A stretch of 64,000 nt of DNA. It comes from Prosopocoilus inquinatus (lineage: Eukaryota; Arthropoda; Insecta; Coleoptera; Lucanidae). A program made the translations under genes and the position numbers. Positions 27,201-42,200 of this stretch are shown here, piece after piece. The first letter of the stretch is position 1; the number at the start of each line of letters is the position of its first letter. The notes beneath the pieces are model-generated. The model did no database searches, was not told where the DNA came from, and saw only the letters and a list, made by a program, of their open reading frames with translations. Where the stretch lies: contig CM069871.1 in assembly GCA_036172665.1 (NCBI GenBank), positions 3,968,001 to 4,032,000 of the forward strand, given 5' to 3'.

Positions 27201-30200
27201 TCCTTAAAAAAAAAACAAAAAAAATTGATAACTACTCGGTATCCGATAACTATCTCGATTCCCGATACCCAATAACTACTTCAATACTCGATAACTGTCC
27301 TACTAGTACAATGGCGAGTGAAGGTTTTGCTGCCAAATGAATTTCATAACTTATCAAACCTTCATTACACTGACCTGAATTAGGTCTAAAGTATGTTATC
27401 ATCAGGGATAAGAAATCGACCCACTTGTTTCGCGAACAGTTCGAAAATTTAGTATTCGGACTGTATTAGTCCCATCGGTAAAAGTATCCAACGCTAAGCG
27501 GGCCGAATTCTTTTCCCTGGTTATTATTAACTAAAGGATAAAAAAGTCAAGAGAAATTCAGTTCAAAAGAAATTCAATGATCAGATTTTGTTTATCCCAT
27601 GGGTGATGTTTAATTAAATGAAACCGCTTCCTTAAAAAAAAAACAAAAAAAAAACTGGTAACTACTCGGTATCCGATAACTATCTCGATTCACGATACCC
27701 AATAACTACTTCAATACTCAATAACTGTCCTACTAGTACAATGCCGAGTGAAGGTTTTGCTGCCAAATTAATTTCATAAATTATGAAACCTTCATTACAC
27801 TGACCTGAATTGGGTATAAAGTATGTTATCATCAGGGATAAGAAATCGGCCCACTTGTTTCGCGAACAGTTCGAAAAATTTAGTATTCGGACTGTATTAG
27901 TCCCATCGGTAAAAGTATCCAACCCTAACTGGGCCAAATTCTTTTCCCTGGTTATTATTAACCAAAGGATAAAAAAGTCAAGAGAAATTCAGTACAAAAG
28001 AAATTCGATGATCAGATTTTGTTTATCCCAGGGGTGACGTTTAATTAAATGAAACCGCTACCTTTAAAAAAAAAAACAAAAAAAAACTGATAACTACTCG
28101 GTATCCGATAACTATCTCGATTCCCGATACCCAATAACTACTTCAATACTCGATAACTGTCCTACTAGTACAATGACGAGTGAAGGTTTTGCTGCCAAAT
28201 GAATTTCATAAATTATCAAACCTTCATTACACTAACCCGAATTAGGTATAAAGTATGTTATCATCAGGGATAAGAAATCGGCCCACTTGTTTCGCGAACA
28301 GTTCGAAAAATTTCGTATTCGGACTGTATTAGTCCCGTCGGTAAAAGTATCCAACACTAAGTGGGCCGAATTCTTTTCCCTGGTTATTATTAACTAAAGG
28401 ATAAAAAAGTCAAGAGAAATTCAGTTCAAAAGAAATTCAATGATCAGATTTTGGTTATGCCAGAGGTGATGTTTAATTAAATGAAACCGCTTCCTTTAAA
28501 AAAAAAAAAAACAAAAAAAATTGATAACTACTCGGTATCCGATAACTATCTCGATTCCTGATACCCAATAACTACTTCAATACTCGATAACTGTCCTACT
28601 AGTAGACTGGCGGATCAAGGTTTTGCTGCCAAACTAATTTCATAAATTATCAACCTTCATTACACTAACCTGAATTAGGTATAAATTATGTTATCATCAG
28701 GGATAAGAAATCGGCCCACTTGTTTCGCGAACAGTTCGAAAAATTTAGTATTCGGGCTGTATTAGTCCCATCGGTAAAAGTATCCAACACTAAGTGGGCC
28801 GAATTCTTTTCCCTGGTTATTATTAACTAAAGGATAAAAAAGTCAAGAGACATTCAGTTCAAAAGAAATTCAATGATCAGATTTTGTTTATCCCAGGGGT
28901 GACGTTTAATTAAATGAAACCGCTTCCTTTAAAAAAAAAAACAAAAAAAAATGATAACTACTCGATTCACGATACTCAATAACTACTTCAATACCCGATA
29001 ACTACCCCGATTCTTGATAACTATTTCTATACCTAATAACTACTTTAATACTCGATACCCGATAACTACTCTGATTCTTGATACTATCTCAGACCCAATA
29101 ACTACCTCAATACTCGATAACCGATAACTACCCTGATGACCCCTGGAATCTGTCCAGGAATAAAAAGAATGCGCTCTGGGTAATATTCCTTCTCTCTCAT
29201 GTAAGTGATTCTGCGCATTTTGCTTTGCATTTTAAACGCTCAAAGTGCTCCCGCGATACAGTTTCTGAACGCGCTCCTGATATCCAGTGAGTGGTAAATA
29301 TCGGAAATAACCATTTGGCTACCAACTATCGGATAACAACAAAATTATCGGGTATCACTATCCCTGATTTATACTGGGCTATAATCTAATTGTAACCGAG
29401 TCGAAAAAAAAAACAAATCAATTATGTTTTAACTAAACTAGCTAAAAGTTTATTTATACCGATTGAAGCAGACTTTTATTTTTAGAAAATAGTGACGTCC
29501 TTGCAGATGGGCGAACAGAGCTTGTCCACCTACACCGTATTATGTAAACAACCTCGCGAAGGATCTCCTCCTTGTTGCTACTGGCTAAAGCATAAGTCTT
29601 CAATCGGTATATCGCTCAATTTTAAGTAAAGGTAACGATTAAAGTTTTTACAGTTATAATACCATTATCAGGATGTCTCCAGGCGCTAACAAAACCGGTA
29701 TATCGTTCGAAAAAGCTAAATAAATTACATACAGGGTAAAAAACAAGTTTGATTGCTGGACACTGTAAAAAAAAAAACTTTGGCGCGGAACTTGATAATG
29801 AGAACGCACTATTCGTGCAGATTGAGATTATATAATAATAATTGGAATACGATCCGTCGAGAGTGGAAAAAATATTTGGTACATACATGAAACAAAAAAA
29901 AAACTCTTTCTCTCTCTCCACTCTTTCAACAGACGAGTTTTGTTTGATTTGATTTGATTAACAAATCACGAAATTTTTGAAAGTCGGGAGAAGAAGAATT
30001 AACAAAATGTAAATAGAAAAAAAAAAAAACCCAAAAAACAATGTTTCTAAATAAAATGAAAAAAGGAACACAGAAAATTCCTTGCGCGAGCGACAAATAA
30101 AACTGTTTTTCAATCAGCTTGTTGTTGTCGATCTTTTTTTTGCTTTTTTTTGTTCACTTCATGCCTTGTATTTCTTTTGATGCTGTTGTTTCCATTTTTA

Positions 30201-33200
30201 TTTTGTTTCTGACTTATTGGCAGGTTTCATTTGTTTTTTTTTTAATTTGTTAAAACTTTTGATATCCCAAATCGTTTTGATTCGTTGGGAAAATTGCTGT
30301 TTTTCGTTCAGCTTGGCTTCGTCGATCTTCCTTTGTCTTTTTTTTCGTTCGCTTCACTTCAATTTTTCAAAAAGTATCAGAACTTGGCCCTACTTTTTGT
30401 GCAGTTTCTAAGAACATAAAAAATGTTGAGCGGCGTTAATCGCTTGTTTAACAAGATTTTATTTTAGAAAATGCGTGCGCACTCGATCGATTAATTTTTC
30501 AAGGGGATCCTCAACCGTGAATCTCTTTAAAAATAAAAATTAAAAAAAAGAAAAAAACAAAGAACAAATATGGTGTTGCATGGTCAACCTTGAATGATTT
30601 TATTGGCCTCAATTTAGCTTCAGTGAAAGTATACAGGGTGATCCACGCTAATTGGCCGTTTCTCAGATTCTTTGGTATTTGCGAAGAGATTTGAATGCAA
30701 TTAGTCAAATGATATCAAAACTTAACCCTACTTTAATTTTTGTGCGGTTTCTAAGTTATTCATTTGTTTAGTGAGCCCTTTTACAAAATGCGTACTTACT
30801 CGATTGATGATTACTTTTTTAAAGTGATTCATCCTCGACGCTAAAATGGCTAAAACTCCAGAAGTGTTTTACACGCCAACTTCAAACGACTGTATCTCTG
30901 TGACCGTTGAGAATCGGACGCACGTGTATTTGAACATTTTTACTTAAAACGACCTTTACTATCAACACCTAAAATATAAAAACTTCCTGCGTAAACACTC
31001 TGTATATTGGTTTTTGAAATTCATCGTATCGATTAAATTTTTAGATAGAGAAGTAGCAAGTGCGTTTAAATGGCAAACATTCAGTTTGAAATAAGAAAGT
31101 TGAGGGTGTTTTCTAGTACAATCCCAAATGTAAATGATGTAAAGATAATTATTTAAAAAATATATATATTTTGTACAGAAAGGTTACTTCGTGTTAAAGC
31201 CGTCGTTCACTAACTTTCAGAATCACCGACCATATCCAATACTCTTTTAACAATCTATGTATTCAACTTGGGGGACCCTGTACATACGTATAACAGAAAG
31301 CAAATTACAATTTTTTTTTTATGATTTTAATAAATATACATCTGATAGATCTTTTGTTGATAAAAATAAAAAGCTCGTTACTTTTCCGTCGTGTCCGTAA
31401 AACGAGGTATTCGGATCACGGATTTTTTATTTTTTTTTTTGAACACCTGCCGTAATTAGTAACCTTTTCTGGCGTGCTGCGTTGTTTAATTCGAATGCAA
31501 AATCTGATAACATGGAGATGCAAATCAGTTAAATAAATGACAAACAGCACCGTAAAGTATCATCAAGCGGACGTGAATTTAAATTGGTACAAGAGAGCCA
31601 GAGCGCTTCCAGTAAACGCTGCGAAGCTATTTGTCGAGATATTTTATGGCCCGACCATAACCAGGGGTTTCTGATTCTGAAGTCGTTTTTAATTTACTAA
31701 TTTTCGAAAGCGGCACATTAAACGAGTTTTATACTGATTGTTAATTCGGAATCCGCGCGCAGCGCATTACTCTTATTTACAAGAGAGACGCAATCGAGGG
31801 AATTAATTTAAAATTCGATTTACTTTGTGTCGTGCAGGGGGAGGTACAAATACAGAAAGCGAAAGCACAAATCAAAAAATAATACTTAAACAAACCTACA
31901 GGTATTTTGATGATATGATAATTAAAACCGTCGATAATTGCAGTTAATTTTTAAAACAGGTCAAGGAAGACGTTGCAAACAAAAAAAAAAAAACATTTTC
32001 GCAACGAAGTATGCAACAGTGTATTATTGTTCAATGCTGCGTTGCATCACAACAACGTAAAGGTTGCGTTTTAGTTTGCTTGGAACAAAAAAAATATGGG
32101 GCATGTTTGAAATAGCTGCGCTTAAATGGGACATGCTCTAGATGTTTGCGTCAGCTAAATTTTCAAACATTTACCGAGTGTAATTTGCAACGCTGAAACT
32201 TGCGAAATATTTACTTAATTAGAAATTAATTGCTTTCGTAAACCAGTCGACTGAAATTTATTTGTGGGATTTGAACACAAAAATTTTCTAGTTTAAGCAA
32301 TTATTTAAATTAAAAAAAAGAAAAAAAACACACGTTACGAGTACTGTAGTTGTAGTATGTAGGTATACCTAACCCTATACAGGGTTACAACTAATTAAAG
32401 GACCACTATGGGGATCTCGTAGACTATAAGAGATACAAAGATGGTTAAATTACAGAAGAGTTGCGCTGTCTTGAGGTCAAAAAAAAAAAAAAAATGCCCA
32501 AAAACAAATGTTCTATTTTCATCCGTTATTGAAATATCTTCAAATTTCATTCTCATTTTCGAAAATTTCTTTATTTCTTAAGATGGAATTCGGTGACATT
32601 CGGTGTTTAACACATCAAGTCAATTTTTTAACCAACCAACCAGCCTGTATTAATTAAGAATTTATCACTTAAAAGTAGTTTTCTTTTTTGTTGAATAATT
32701 CGTTAACGATGTTTCTTTAAATGGAACATCCTATGTATTGTTTGCTAAGATGAAAAATCATTTTCTCCTGATTTCAAAAATATACATATGTATAATACGT
32801 TGACATTTGCCACGGCCGTCGTGATATAATTAAGTTTAAAATATCACTATAATGACGCTTAAAAAATCAAAATATATGTATAATATGTTGACATTTGCCG
32901 CGGCCATTCGTCATATCATTAAGTTTAAAATATCAAAAGATAAAACAGCGACATCTTACGATCGCTTTTTGACCTGACATTGCTACGTCTCTGCTGACGA
33001 AGCCCCAAGCAGGGCTGAAACAGCTGTACAGGGGCTGCTCGAGGTTTTCACTGCAATCAAAACGATTTGCACAATTTTTTTTTAAATATCACTATAATGA
33101 CGTTTAAAAAATCAAAACGGCCTGTAAAGGCACTTACAAATGTTCTAAATGGCTGTTTTACTTTTAGTTAGTAAAAAAAAACAATAGAAATTAATATAAA

Positions 33201-36200
33201 AAACAAATTTCCAGGCCGCGTTAATATTTTAAATATTTAATTGCTTGGTATTCTCACCTCAAATATCTCACAAATGGCTCTTCCAAAAATCAATATTTTA
33301 TTATTTTTGAAGTCAGGAAAAAATGATCTTTCATCTTAGCAAGCAATATACAGGGTGTTACATTTGAGAAGACAAAAATTGTATTTTTTCTCCAATTTTC
33401 GATGCGCTTTTGTTTCTTGTGATACAACTAAAAGATAACAGACGTAAAACCCTATAACTTTTGCATTTAGAGTTTTTCTCTGACCTCTAAAATAAAGCCT
33501 CTAGATAGGGTGCAAAAAATAAAAAAAAAAAAACCTGTACAAACAAAAGTTTAATGCGTGTTATTGACTTTAATCCATTGCTTTCTAGTTATATAAAAAA
33601 ATTAATTATACAGGGTGATTCATCCGCCTTGTTACAAACGTGGCAAATGAAAGTGGGCGTTTAAGAAAAAAATACATCCTGACAATATAGGTCCAAGGTT
33701 TTCTTTTGTTTCGATAAATACTCTACAGGGTTATAACTAATTAAAGGGCCACTATGAGGATCTCGTAAACTATAAGAGATATAAAGATTGTTAAATTACA
33801 GAAAAGTTGCGCTGTTTTGAGATTAAAAAAAAATACGCAACAAATCTTTTCTATTTTCATTCGCTTTTGAAATATCTTCAAAAAACTGAAAATTTTCATT
33901 TTCGAAAATGTCGAATATCTTCTTTATTTCTTAAGATAGAATCATAAAATTCGGTGTTTTTATATTAGGTTTTAAATAGGTTAGGTTTGACAGGTCCGTT
34001 GATACGACTGTCAACTGTTTCTTTTCCTACGGACGCTACCTTAGATATTCAAAGCACGTGATGCAGAAATAATTTTTGAATACGACCACATGGACAGTTA
34101 TGCTTTTGTTTTAAAACAAAATATTAGGTTACTAATGGCCAGTTGCACCAAACGCTTAAGCCGAGCTTAAATTTAAGTACTGCTTATAATGTGACATTTG
34201 AGGTTACACAACATTAAACCACCTTCTAAGCGGTGCTTAAAATTAAGCTCGACTTAGTTGTTTGATGCAACTGGCCATAAGAGTTTTTTGTTTAAAAGTA
34301 ATTTTTTTTTATGTAAATAAGTTAAAAAGTACCATAATTGAATAAGATTTATTAATTTAATAATAATTTTTAGTTTTGAATGTGGAACGCATCTGTTTAC
34401 TAGATTTCTTTCTTTTCAAAATTTTTTATAGTGTCTTGATATTTTGTTTTAAAACAAAAGCATAAGTGTGTCGTATGGTCGTGTTGAGATTTTGTTTTTG
34501 TATCACGTGGTACGAATACCCAAGATGGCGTCCATAAGAAAAAAGACGGTTGACAGTCGTCTCTGCGAAACTGTCAACCCTAACCTCTTTCCTTCGGAAT
34601 CTATTAGATTGTTTATTGAATTTAACACAAAAATATCGAATTTGACAATTCTATTTTAATAAATAACGAAGATGTTCGCGATTTTCGAAAATTAGAATTT
34701 TCAATTTTTTTAAGATACTTCAGAAACGAATGAAGCTAGAAAACATTTTTTTTTGAAATTTTGATAGGCTCCAAAATAGCAAAACGTTTTTGTATGTCTT
34801 ATAGTTTACGACATTCCCATGGTGGCCCTTTAATTAGTTGTGACCCTGTATACTATTTACAGCATCTAATGTTAAAAGTTATTGCGCAAGTAAATATGCA
34901 AATTAGCTTAGCTAGCCGCACACATAATGATTTAATTAATTAGTCTTATTATGTTGCGTCACGTAAAAAGGAGATTTAATTTTTATTCTTTTTTTGTGTT
35001 GATTGTATAGGAGCGTGCCAAAATTTTGTGAATACTTAAGACAAAAACGACGTTGTAATTTAGCAGGAATAAATATCACGTGCACCAATGCGGGTACCAG
35101 CGAATAAAATATTCGGCTTGTCCGGAGCATACAGCGCTTTAATTGTAATTGTAATTATAAAGTATAACAACCCTCTGTACTCTTGTCTTTCCTTTGATGG
35201 CAAAATAAGCGGAAATTTCAGGGGTTTAAGGATTAAACGCCGAACGAATTCTGTAACGAAATGTTCGGACCCTTGCCTCTCTATAATCGTTCTAATTATA
35301 AACAGTACGCCACTGGTCGATTCACTTGTACAGAAAATTGAAAAGGGAATCAAAGTCAGATCAGTTTTGATTGTTTCATAATACGCAAGGTGCATTCAAA
35401 AATTAAAGCAACTCGAAATTTAATTTATTTACCAAGTTAATATCTACGCGTGAGAGTCATCTGTTAAAAATCTTTGAGACTTTGTCAATAGAGAATAGTT
35501 AGCGAAGTAAGCCTTGAAATGTTCCGCCTTTTTCAGAAAATGAAATTGACAAATATCTGTGAAATTACCACCAAAGTTTTGAAAACTAATGAAATCAGTA
35601 AGTTGGTACTCGTGGACAGTAAGAGATTATTGTAATGACTGATGCTATTGTTAATAAGCGTGTTTAATTTTTTTATTTGGAAAAAAAAGTCTCGACCGAT
35701 GAATGAATCATTTGCAACAATTTCATTTAATGCTGTCTCGGCAGTATACAGTGTGTCCCCGGATTGAGTACGCGATACGTACAATGGACCAAAAAATGTT
35801 GAATTCAGATTTTTGCAATTCAGGTCTGCTGGGTGCGAAATAAATTTGTATCAAATTTGACGTCGAAAGTCTTCAAGGTGGCGGAATTAACACAAGAAGA
35901 AATAAAATATTTTTATAGGTAAAGTGGTATTCCTTTTGAACTTGGGAGAAAATTTTACTAAAATCAAATGATTCTCGTTTGAAATTACGGAAATATACCA
36001 AATTTCAATGTCCTAATTCTTTCATTTTTTTTTTTATTTTCAAATTTATAATTACATCATTTTTAATCTGATTATTTTTTTTATTCATCTGCATATTATT
36101 ATATCGTAGGTACGTTCATTTTTCGCTTTTTAAATTTATTAAAACACGAGTGTTTATTATGTGTATTATTATTATTAACGTCTTATATCATTGATGTAAG

Positions 36201-39200
36201 TTAGAGCGATTGTCTTTTGTCTTTTGTTTGTGAGATTTGTTGTTGTCTTTGTTACGTGCGCAAAAGTTGTTCTGTTTTCCTTTTTCCTTTTTTTTAAGCG
36301 ATCGATTTTTTTTTCTTTAACTTTCCTTCATCCAGTCCAGTGTTAGGCTTTCTTTTTCTTTTTTCTTTTTTGATTGATTTTCTTTTAGTGTGAGTTTAAG
36401 CGTTCGTTTTTTGTTTGCCATAAATCCATATTTTTCGTTTTTATTTATTTATTCACTTTTGTTTTGTTTCTGAATTTTATTTAATTTTTTCAAAATTAAT
36501 TAAACGTGAAATTAATTTTCACGTTCGATCGTCTTTAGTTTCTTTTTTGTTTAATTTACGTTTAGTTACTTTTTCTATTTTGTTCTCAATTTGCCTTTTT
36601 TTTTAAATCCAAATCGGGGTTAGTTTTTTAAAGTAATTTTTTGGTTTAAATTTAAACGATCGGGTTTTGTTTCTGAATTTTATTTAATTTTTTTCAAAAT
36701 TTTCGAAGAAAGGAAATTGCCTAAGATATTTTCGTTTTTGTCTTCGATTTTTAATTTGATTGGATTTGGGATTTCTTCTTTTTGATTAATGCGATCGTTT
36801 TATGTTTCTGAAATTTATTAATTTTTTGTTTGTTTGTTGCTTGCGCAAAGAACATTCCGCGTTGTTTTTTTTTTTCATTTTTTTGCAAGATCCAACGATT
36901 ATCTTGTGTTTTTGCTATTTTTTTTTAATTTTTTTTCAATTTGCCTTTGTCTCTTTCATGGTTAAGTTTTTTTCTATTTTATTTTGTTTTTATTTTTTTT
37001 TTTCAATTTGCCTTCGTCTCTTTCACGGCTAGGTTTTCTTTATTTTGCCTGTTCTTTTGTTGTTTAAGTTTAAGCGATCGCGATTGTTTCTAAAATTTAT
37101 TTTTGTTTTTCTTTTTTTTTTTCTCCAAATTTTCGAAAGAGAATCCTTCTCAAGGTACTTCCAATTGTGTCGATTTTTATTATTCGATTGATTTTCTTGA
37201 TCGCCTTTTGTTTGTAGAAAACAAAAGATAATTGTAAAAAGGCGTCGATCAACAAAATGTGAAAAATCAAATTGGTAAAAATAAACAAAAGAGCAACACA
37301 GTATTTTATGCCATAAATGACAGAAGTGCCATGATACTACGATGAGCAAAAAAAAATGAAAATCAACGAAAGTTTTCGCAAATAAAAACAAACTCGCAGG
37401 AAACTCAAAAGAACTGTAAAAAGGAGTCAATAAAATGTGAAACCCAGTTGGATTAAAGGAAGACAAATGCGAAAAAAAAATAATTTACAAAAAATCTGTT
37501 TTTTTGTCGGTTTGGGTTAGGTTTATTTTAGGTTTTCCTTTAAAAAAAGGAAGAGAAGTAAATGCATTATAATGAAATAAAAATTAAATTTTTTAAACAT
37601 AAGTTGAACTTCATTTTAATTGATTTTTAATTTTTAACCATTTCTCTACTTTTAATTTTTCTTGCAATTTTTATTTGTGTTAAATGGGGTTACGTTGAGA
37701 AAAATTGGGTTGGATTGACCTTGATATTAGTTAAACTTCATTTTAATTAATTTTTATTTATTTTTTTAATCTTTACTTTTAGTTTGTCTAGTAATTTTTA
37801 GTCTTTTACTTACGTTAGATGAAGATTTGTTGACGTCGATTGGATTAACCTTGAGATTTGTTTAACTTTAATCCGTGTATAAATTTTAACATATTTTTTT
37901 TTTTACTTTTTTAAGAATTTTTATTTTTATTTTCAGTTCAGTTGACCTTGAGATTTGCTAAGGTTCACTTTAATTTGCACTAATTTTTTTACTTTGATTC
38001 GAGTTAGGTTGGGTTGACGTCGAATTTTTTTTTTAATTCATTTGTAAACATCCATTTTTCTTTTTTAATTCTTTTTTTTTTATTTTTAATTTTTTTGCTT
38101 GGGTTGAATAGAACGGAGTTCAGTTGTTGGCTCGAGTTTGGTTGACCTTCACAATGGTCGAACCAGGGCCGTAGCTAGGAGGCCGCCAAGGGAAACTGAG
38201 CCTGTGCCCTGGAAAGTTTAAGCCTGCCCTACGATGGCCCAACCAAACATGAAAATGTTTTAAAAATACGTAAAAACATTGGAATAAAAATTTATAGAGC
38301 CTGCCCTACACTACGATCAGCTTCCCCTGAATATTTAGGCTGGCTACGACCCTGGGTTGAATCTCGGTTTAATCATGTTTTTTTTTTTTTTTAATTTTTT
38401 TACTTTTTTGCATTTTAATTTGTTTGCTTCAATTGAACACTGTTAGGCTAAGTTTAGTTTAATTGTGTTGGGTTAACCTTGACAATGGTCGAACCACGCT
38501 TTAATCGTTTTTTTTTCTTTTAATTTTTTGCATTTTAAACTTTTTGCTTCAATTGAATACAGTTAGGCTGAGTTCAGTTAAGTTGAGGTGGGTTGACCTT
38601 GGGATTTGTTAACCTTCATTTTCACATTTTTTTTACTTTTAATCTAAGTGAACTTAACTCTGCAACCGCATGGAGGACCCAATCTCTTTACTTTTAATTT
38701 CTTTATTATTTCCTTTTCTTACTTCTTTTATTTGGATTGAATGGAGTTAGGTCGTTAAAAATTTTTTTACCAACTGTTGGATAGAGTTTGGTTGACCTTG
38801 AAATTGTTCGAGTTGCGCTTTCCTCTTTTTTAATTGGCGCCCTCATGGCTTGTTTACCGTGCTCCGGCCCTGGTAATTAGGAAAACGGATATTATTTTGT
38901 CTTTCGTTCGTAATCCGAACATTTCGCAATTCCGGATCAATCAGTGCAATTATTAGTTCGGATTAAAGAGGTCCTGCTGTATTTTCAAAATTTATAATGT
39001 GCCAAATTAGACCACCAAGTATATTATACTATACACCTAATTAATAGCAAAAAATAAATAAATAAAAATCAGTTACGCATGTGTTGCAAAAATTATTTTA
39101 CCTATTTTACTATTTTTTAATTTATTTAGTAGGAGTACTTCTCTGCACTTTATAATACAAAGAATATAAACATTTTTCCTGATCGCAAGGGGAGGGCGGG

Positions 39201-42200
39201 GGAATTTGTCAATCAATCCAATCCAAAGCGCCGGTCTCGCCGCCCGGGGCCCCGCAACTTTTAAGGCCGCCTCTGATGTTAGTATAAAGAAACGATTTGG
39301 AAATTAACCGAAAAATTAATGCATAAAGGTTTCGATTTCGATTAGGATTATTTCAGGCATATTAATTCTGGTTTGGGTTAGGATTATAAGGTTGGAGAAA
39401 ATTTTCGGCTCTTAATGGGTTTTGGGTTTTTTTACGGTTACGGTCTACACCTCTGAAAATAATACTGACTTAATAAGCCACTCAGCTTGGGAGACCCTGT
39501 ATAATATGATAATTAAAAATAATACAGGGGTGGCCAAGTTGGGGGGCAAAAGTCAAAGAATCTTATATCTTAAGTAAAATCATTCGTGTCTTTGAAGAGT
39601 TTATTTATCAAAAAGGCCTAAAGACTTTCAAAAGTTAATACAAACCCAAGAACAGTTAAAAAATCTATACAAGAAGTGGAAGTTGAAAATTTCTAATTTA
39701 AAAAAAAAAATAAACAATTTTGGTTTAAAGAAATGTTTAGCTTAGACCCAGTTTTACAATGACGATTTAACTTTGAGCCGAAGCTTAAATCCTTAACGAC
39801 AATTGTTGAAATAATCGTTGCTAAAGGTTTAAGCCTCAGCTCAAAGTTGAACCCCATTTGTAATACTGGACCTTAGTGGTTGTTGTATCTCTTGATGATA
39901 CCATGAGCACCACTTATCACTGTTATGTTCATTACTTGAAAAAAAAATTGTGATTTTTTCGATTTACAGAACAAGGTTTTACTTATCTCTATTTGGTTTT
40001 CATTTCGTTTATCATTTATTAATCGTAGAGACTTCCCAGCACGAAACTCTCTCCAATATGGATTGAATTGTCCGTGTACTTCATTTATCATTGATGACAG
40101 TCTCCGTTAAATAATTTATCTATGAGAACTTGTGTAAATATTGCTTGGTTGTTGTTATCGCCACGTAAAGGTTTTGCATTTGTAATTTAAAGATAGCGTG
40201 TTATCGAGGAATCAATTCTTAATAATAATCAAAACAAAAATTCGTCGTCGACGTTAAATAGTTTGCCTCTTCAGAAAGAGAAAGAAAACGGAGCCTGGTG
40301 TGGTTGATGACCAGGCAGGCCCCTTTTGGGTTGGTGATGTTTAGTAGAGAGTTACACTCAGGTAGTCGACCGCTGGAAAAAAAACATAAACACACAACAG
40401 CTGATATTTGAAGGTCAATAACTCAAAACACCAGCAGGTAGGGTAGGCTAAATAAAGAAATCCAACCGTAGACCATATTAGACTTATGGTCGAACAAGTT
40501 ACGGAGACGAAGGAGGGTGGTTACAATAATCGAGACAGCCTTGAGTAGAAGCCGAAGGAGGTCTGGTCCTCCTGTGGTTCGAGCAACTGTAAGCGGCGCA
40601 AAGCAGATGTTGAGTGATTAAAATAAAAAAAAAAAATAACAGAAACATAAACCGCTTTTCTATTAAAGTCGAAGAGAGCAGCAAACATCAGAAATATTGT
40701 GTTGTTGGACATCTGGTTGATGTGATGAACTGAACACTGGGGCTTATCAACTTCGCATATGTTACACAAATAAATAGAAGATAACTGTTCTACTTATCAA
40801 ATAGAGTGTACGTCAGAGACGTACTTACAGTTAATTTAATTAAACATTCAGATTCAAATTAAGAAAACTCTCCTAAAGTATGCATACTTATTGCCATATT
40901 AAAACAACAAACAGCATCCAATCAAACAAAACTTGGTCTTCAAGAGGTGGTGTGTGTGTGTGAGGATGGTGAAATTCAACCTTTTCGTATCGATTTCTAA
41001 AATTCTGCTGGCTCACTGAACCGGTTATTTATTTCTTCCAAGTTAGAAAACAGACAACGAAAGCAATATCATTCCATCAAATTTATTTTAGTTTAAAAAA
41101 AAAAAAAAATTATAATACGCTCACCCATCATCATCAATTAACCAACAAAGATGGTAATTAAAACATGAAAAAACTTTTTTTTTGCAACTCAACTCATCAT
41201 AAATAAAATAAGCGTTCCTCCTTCCGTGTCTCAAAACGAAAGACTGGGCAACGTCTCTACCTTCATAAATAATATCTTAAGCTATGCATGAAAACAAATT
41301 TCTATTCTCCTTTGTGCAAACTGAAGCTTTACGAGTCTAAAGAAAATGAATAATAAATATGTAGGGCGTCACGAACCTTCCTCGAGTTTCGCTTTTCCGG
41401 TGCGCCGTTGTGCTGTTAATTAATCTCTACTCTAATTTCGTTTCTTGCTGCTCATTCAGCATCAACGCCACGATCTAATAAATTAACGGCCACTTGTAGG
41501 AATTATGTTTGTGTGCGGCGTGCAATGTAAAACTCACTATTTACATAATCGAGAATTATTATGTATACGCGCTCTGCTCGTTATAATTAATGTAAACTGC
41601 GGCAAGGACTTTGAAAACCGATAAATTCAATCCAGGAAAAATGCATGCAACATATTTCGAGGTCACCTGTACGTATCGGCAAAACGAAAGAAAGCGAAAT
41701 TTACCATTCGGAATGTAAAAATTACCCTACGCCCCCCTCCAATCTAAGCGGCGTCGACGCTGGCGCATTGCGAGACCGTCCGTTGCCGCCAAACCAACCT
41801 CAATCGAACGGAGGTTCAACGGAATTTCGGAAGTAAAAGAAGCGCGAAACAATGACAAAGCGAAGTGCATTTGATTTATTTCATTCGTTAATGAGTTTCT
41901 TTAACCCCTGAACACTAAAATAAAAATATTTGTATTTCAGAAAGGATATCATCACCATTACGATGTTTATTTCTCACATAATATTATCGGCATTTCGTTA
42001 ATGACACCGCCGGGAAAAATCACAATGACCTTTTTAATTCTCTCTGTTCTTATACAGGGTGTTTCCGGAGGAACGGTTTTAGCACTGATTAAAAACAAGA
42101 ACCTCGACGTAGGCAAGGCGCACTACATTCCGTTGCACAATAATCGTTAAATTGAATGTGTCATTTCGTTAATGACATCGCCGAGAAAATCACAATGACC

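Noticed and set aside
27680..28037. Recurring 72-85 codon frames (IKYVIIR...KKSAHLFREQFEK and its antisense)
   Set aside because: They repeat because the 430-bp unit repeats; they begin at non-ATG codons, several copies carry disruptions, and no family is recognised.
40255..40850. Possible solo LTR
   Set aside because: No matching terminal TG...CA pair with target duplication or primer-binding site could be found.
41645..41836. 63-codon plus-strand frame in less AT-rich DNA, considered as a small exon
   Set aside because: Lies antisense within ZSWIM8 intron 1, no splice context or homologue recognised.
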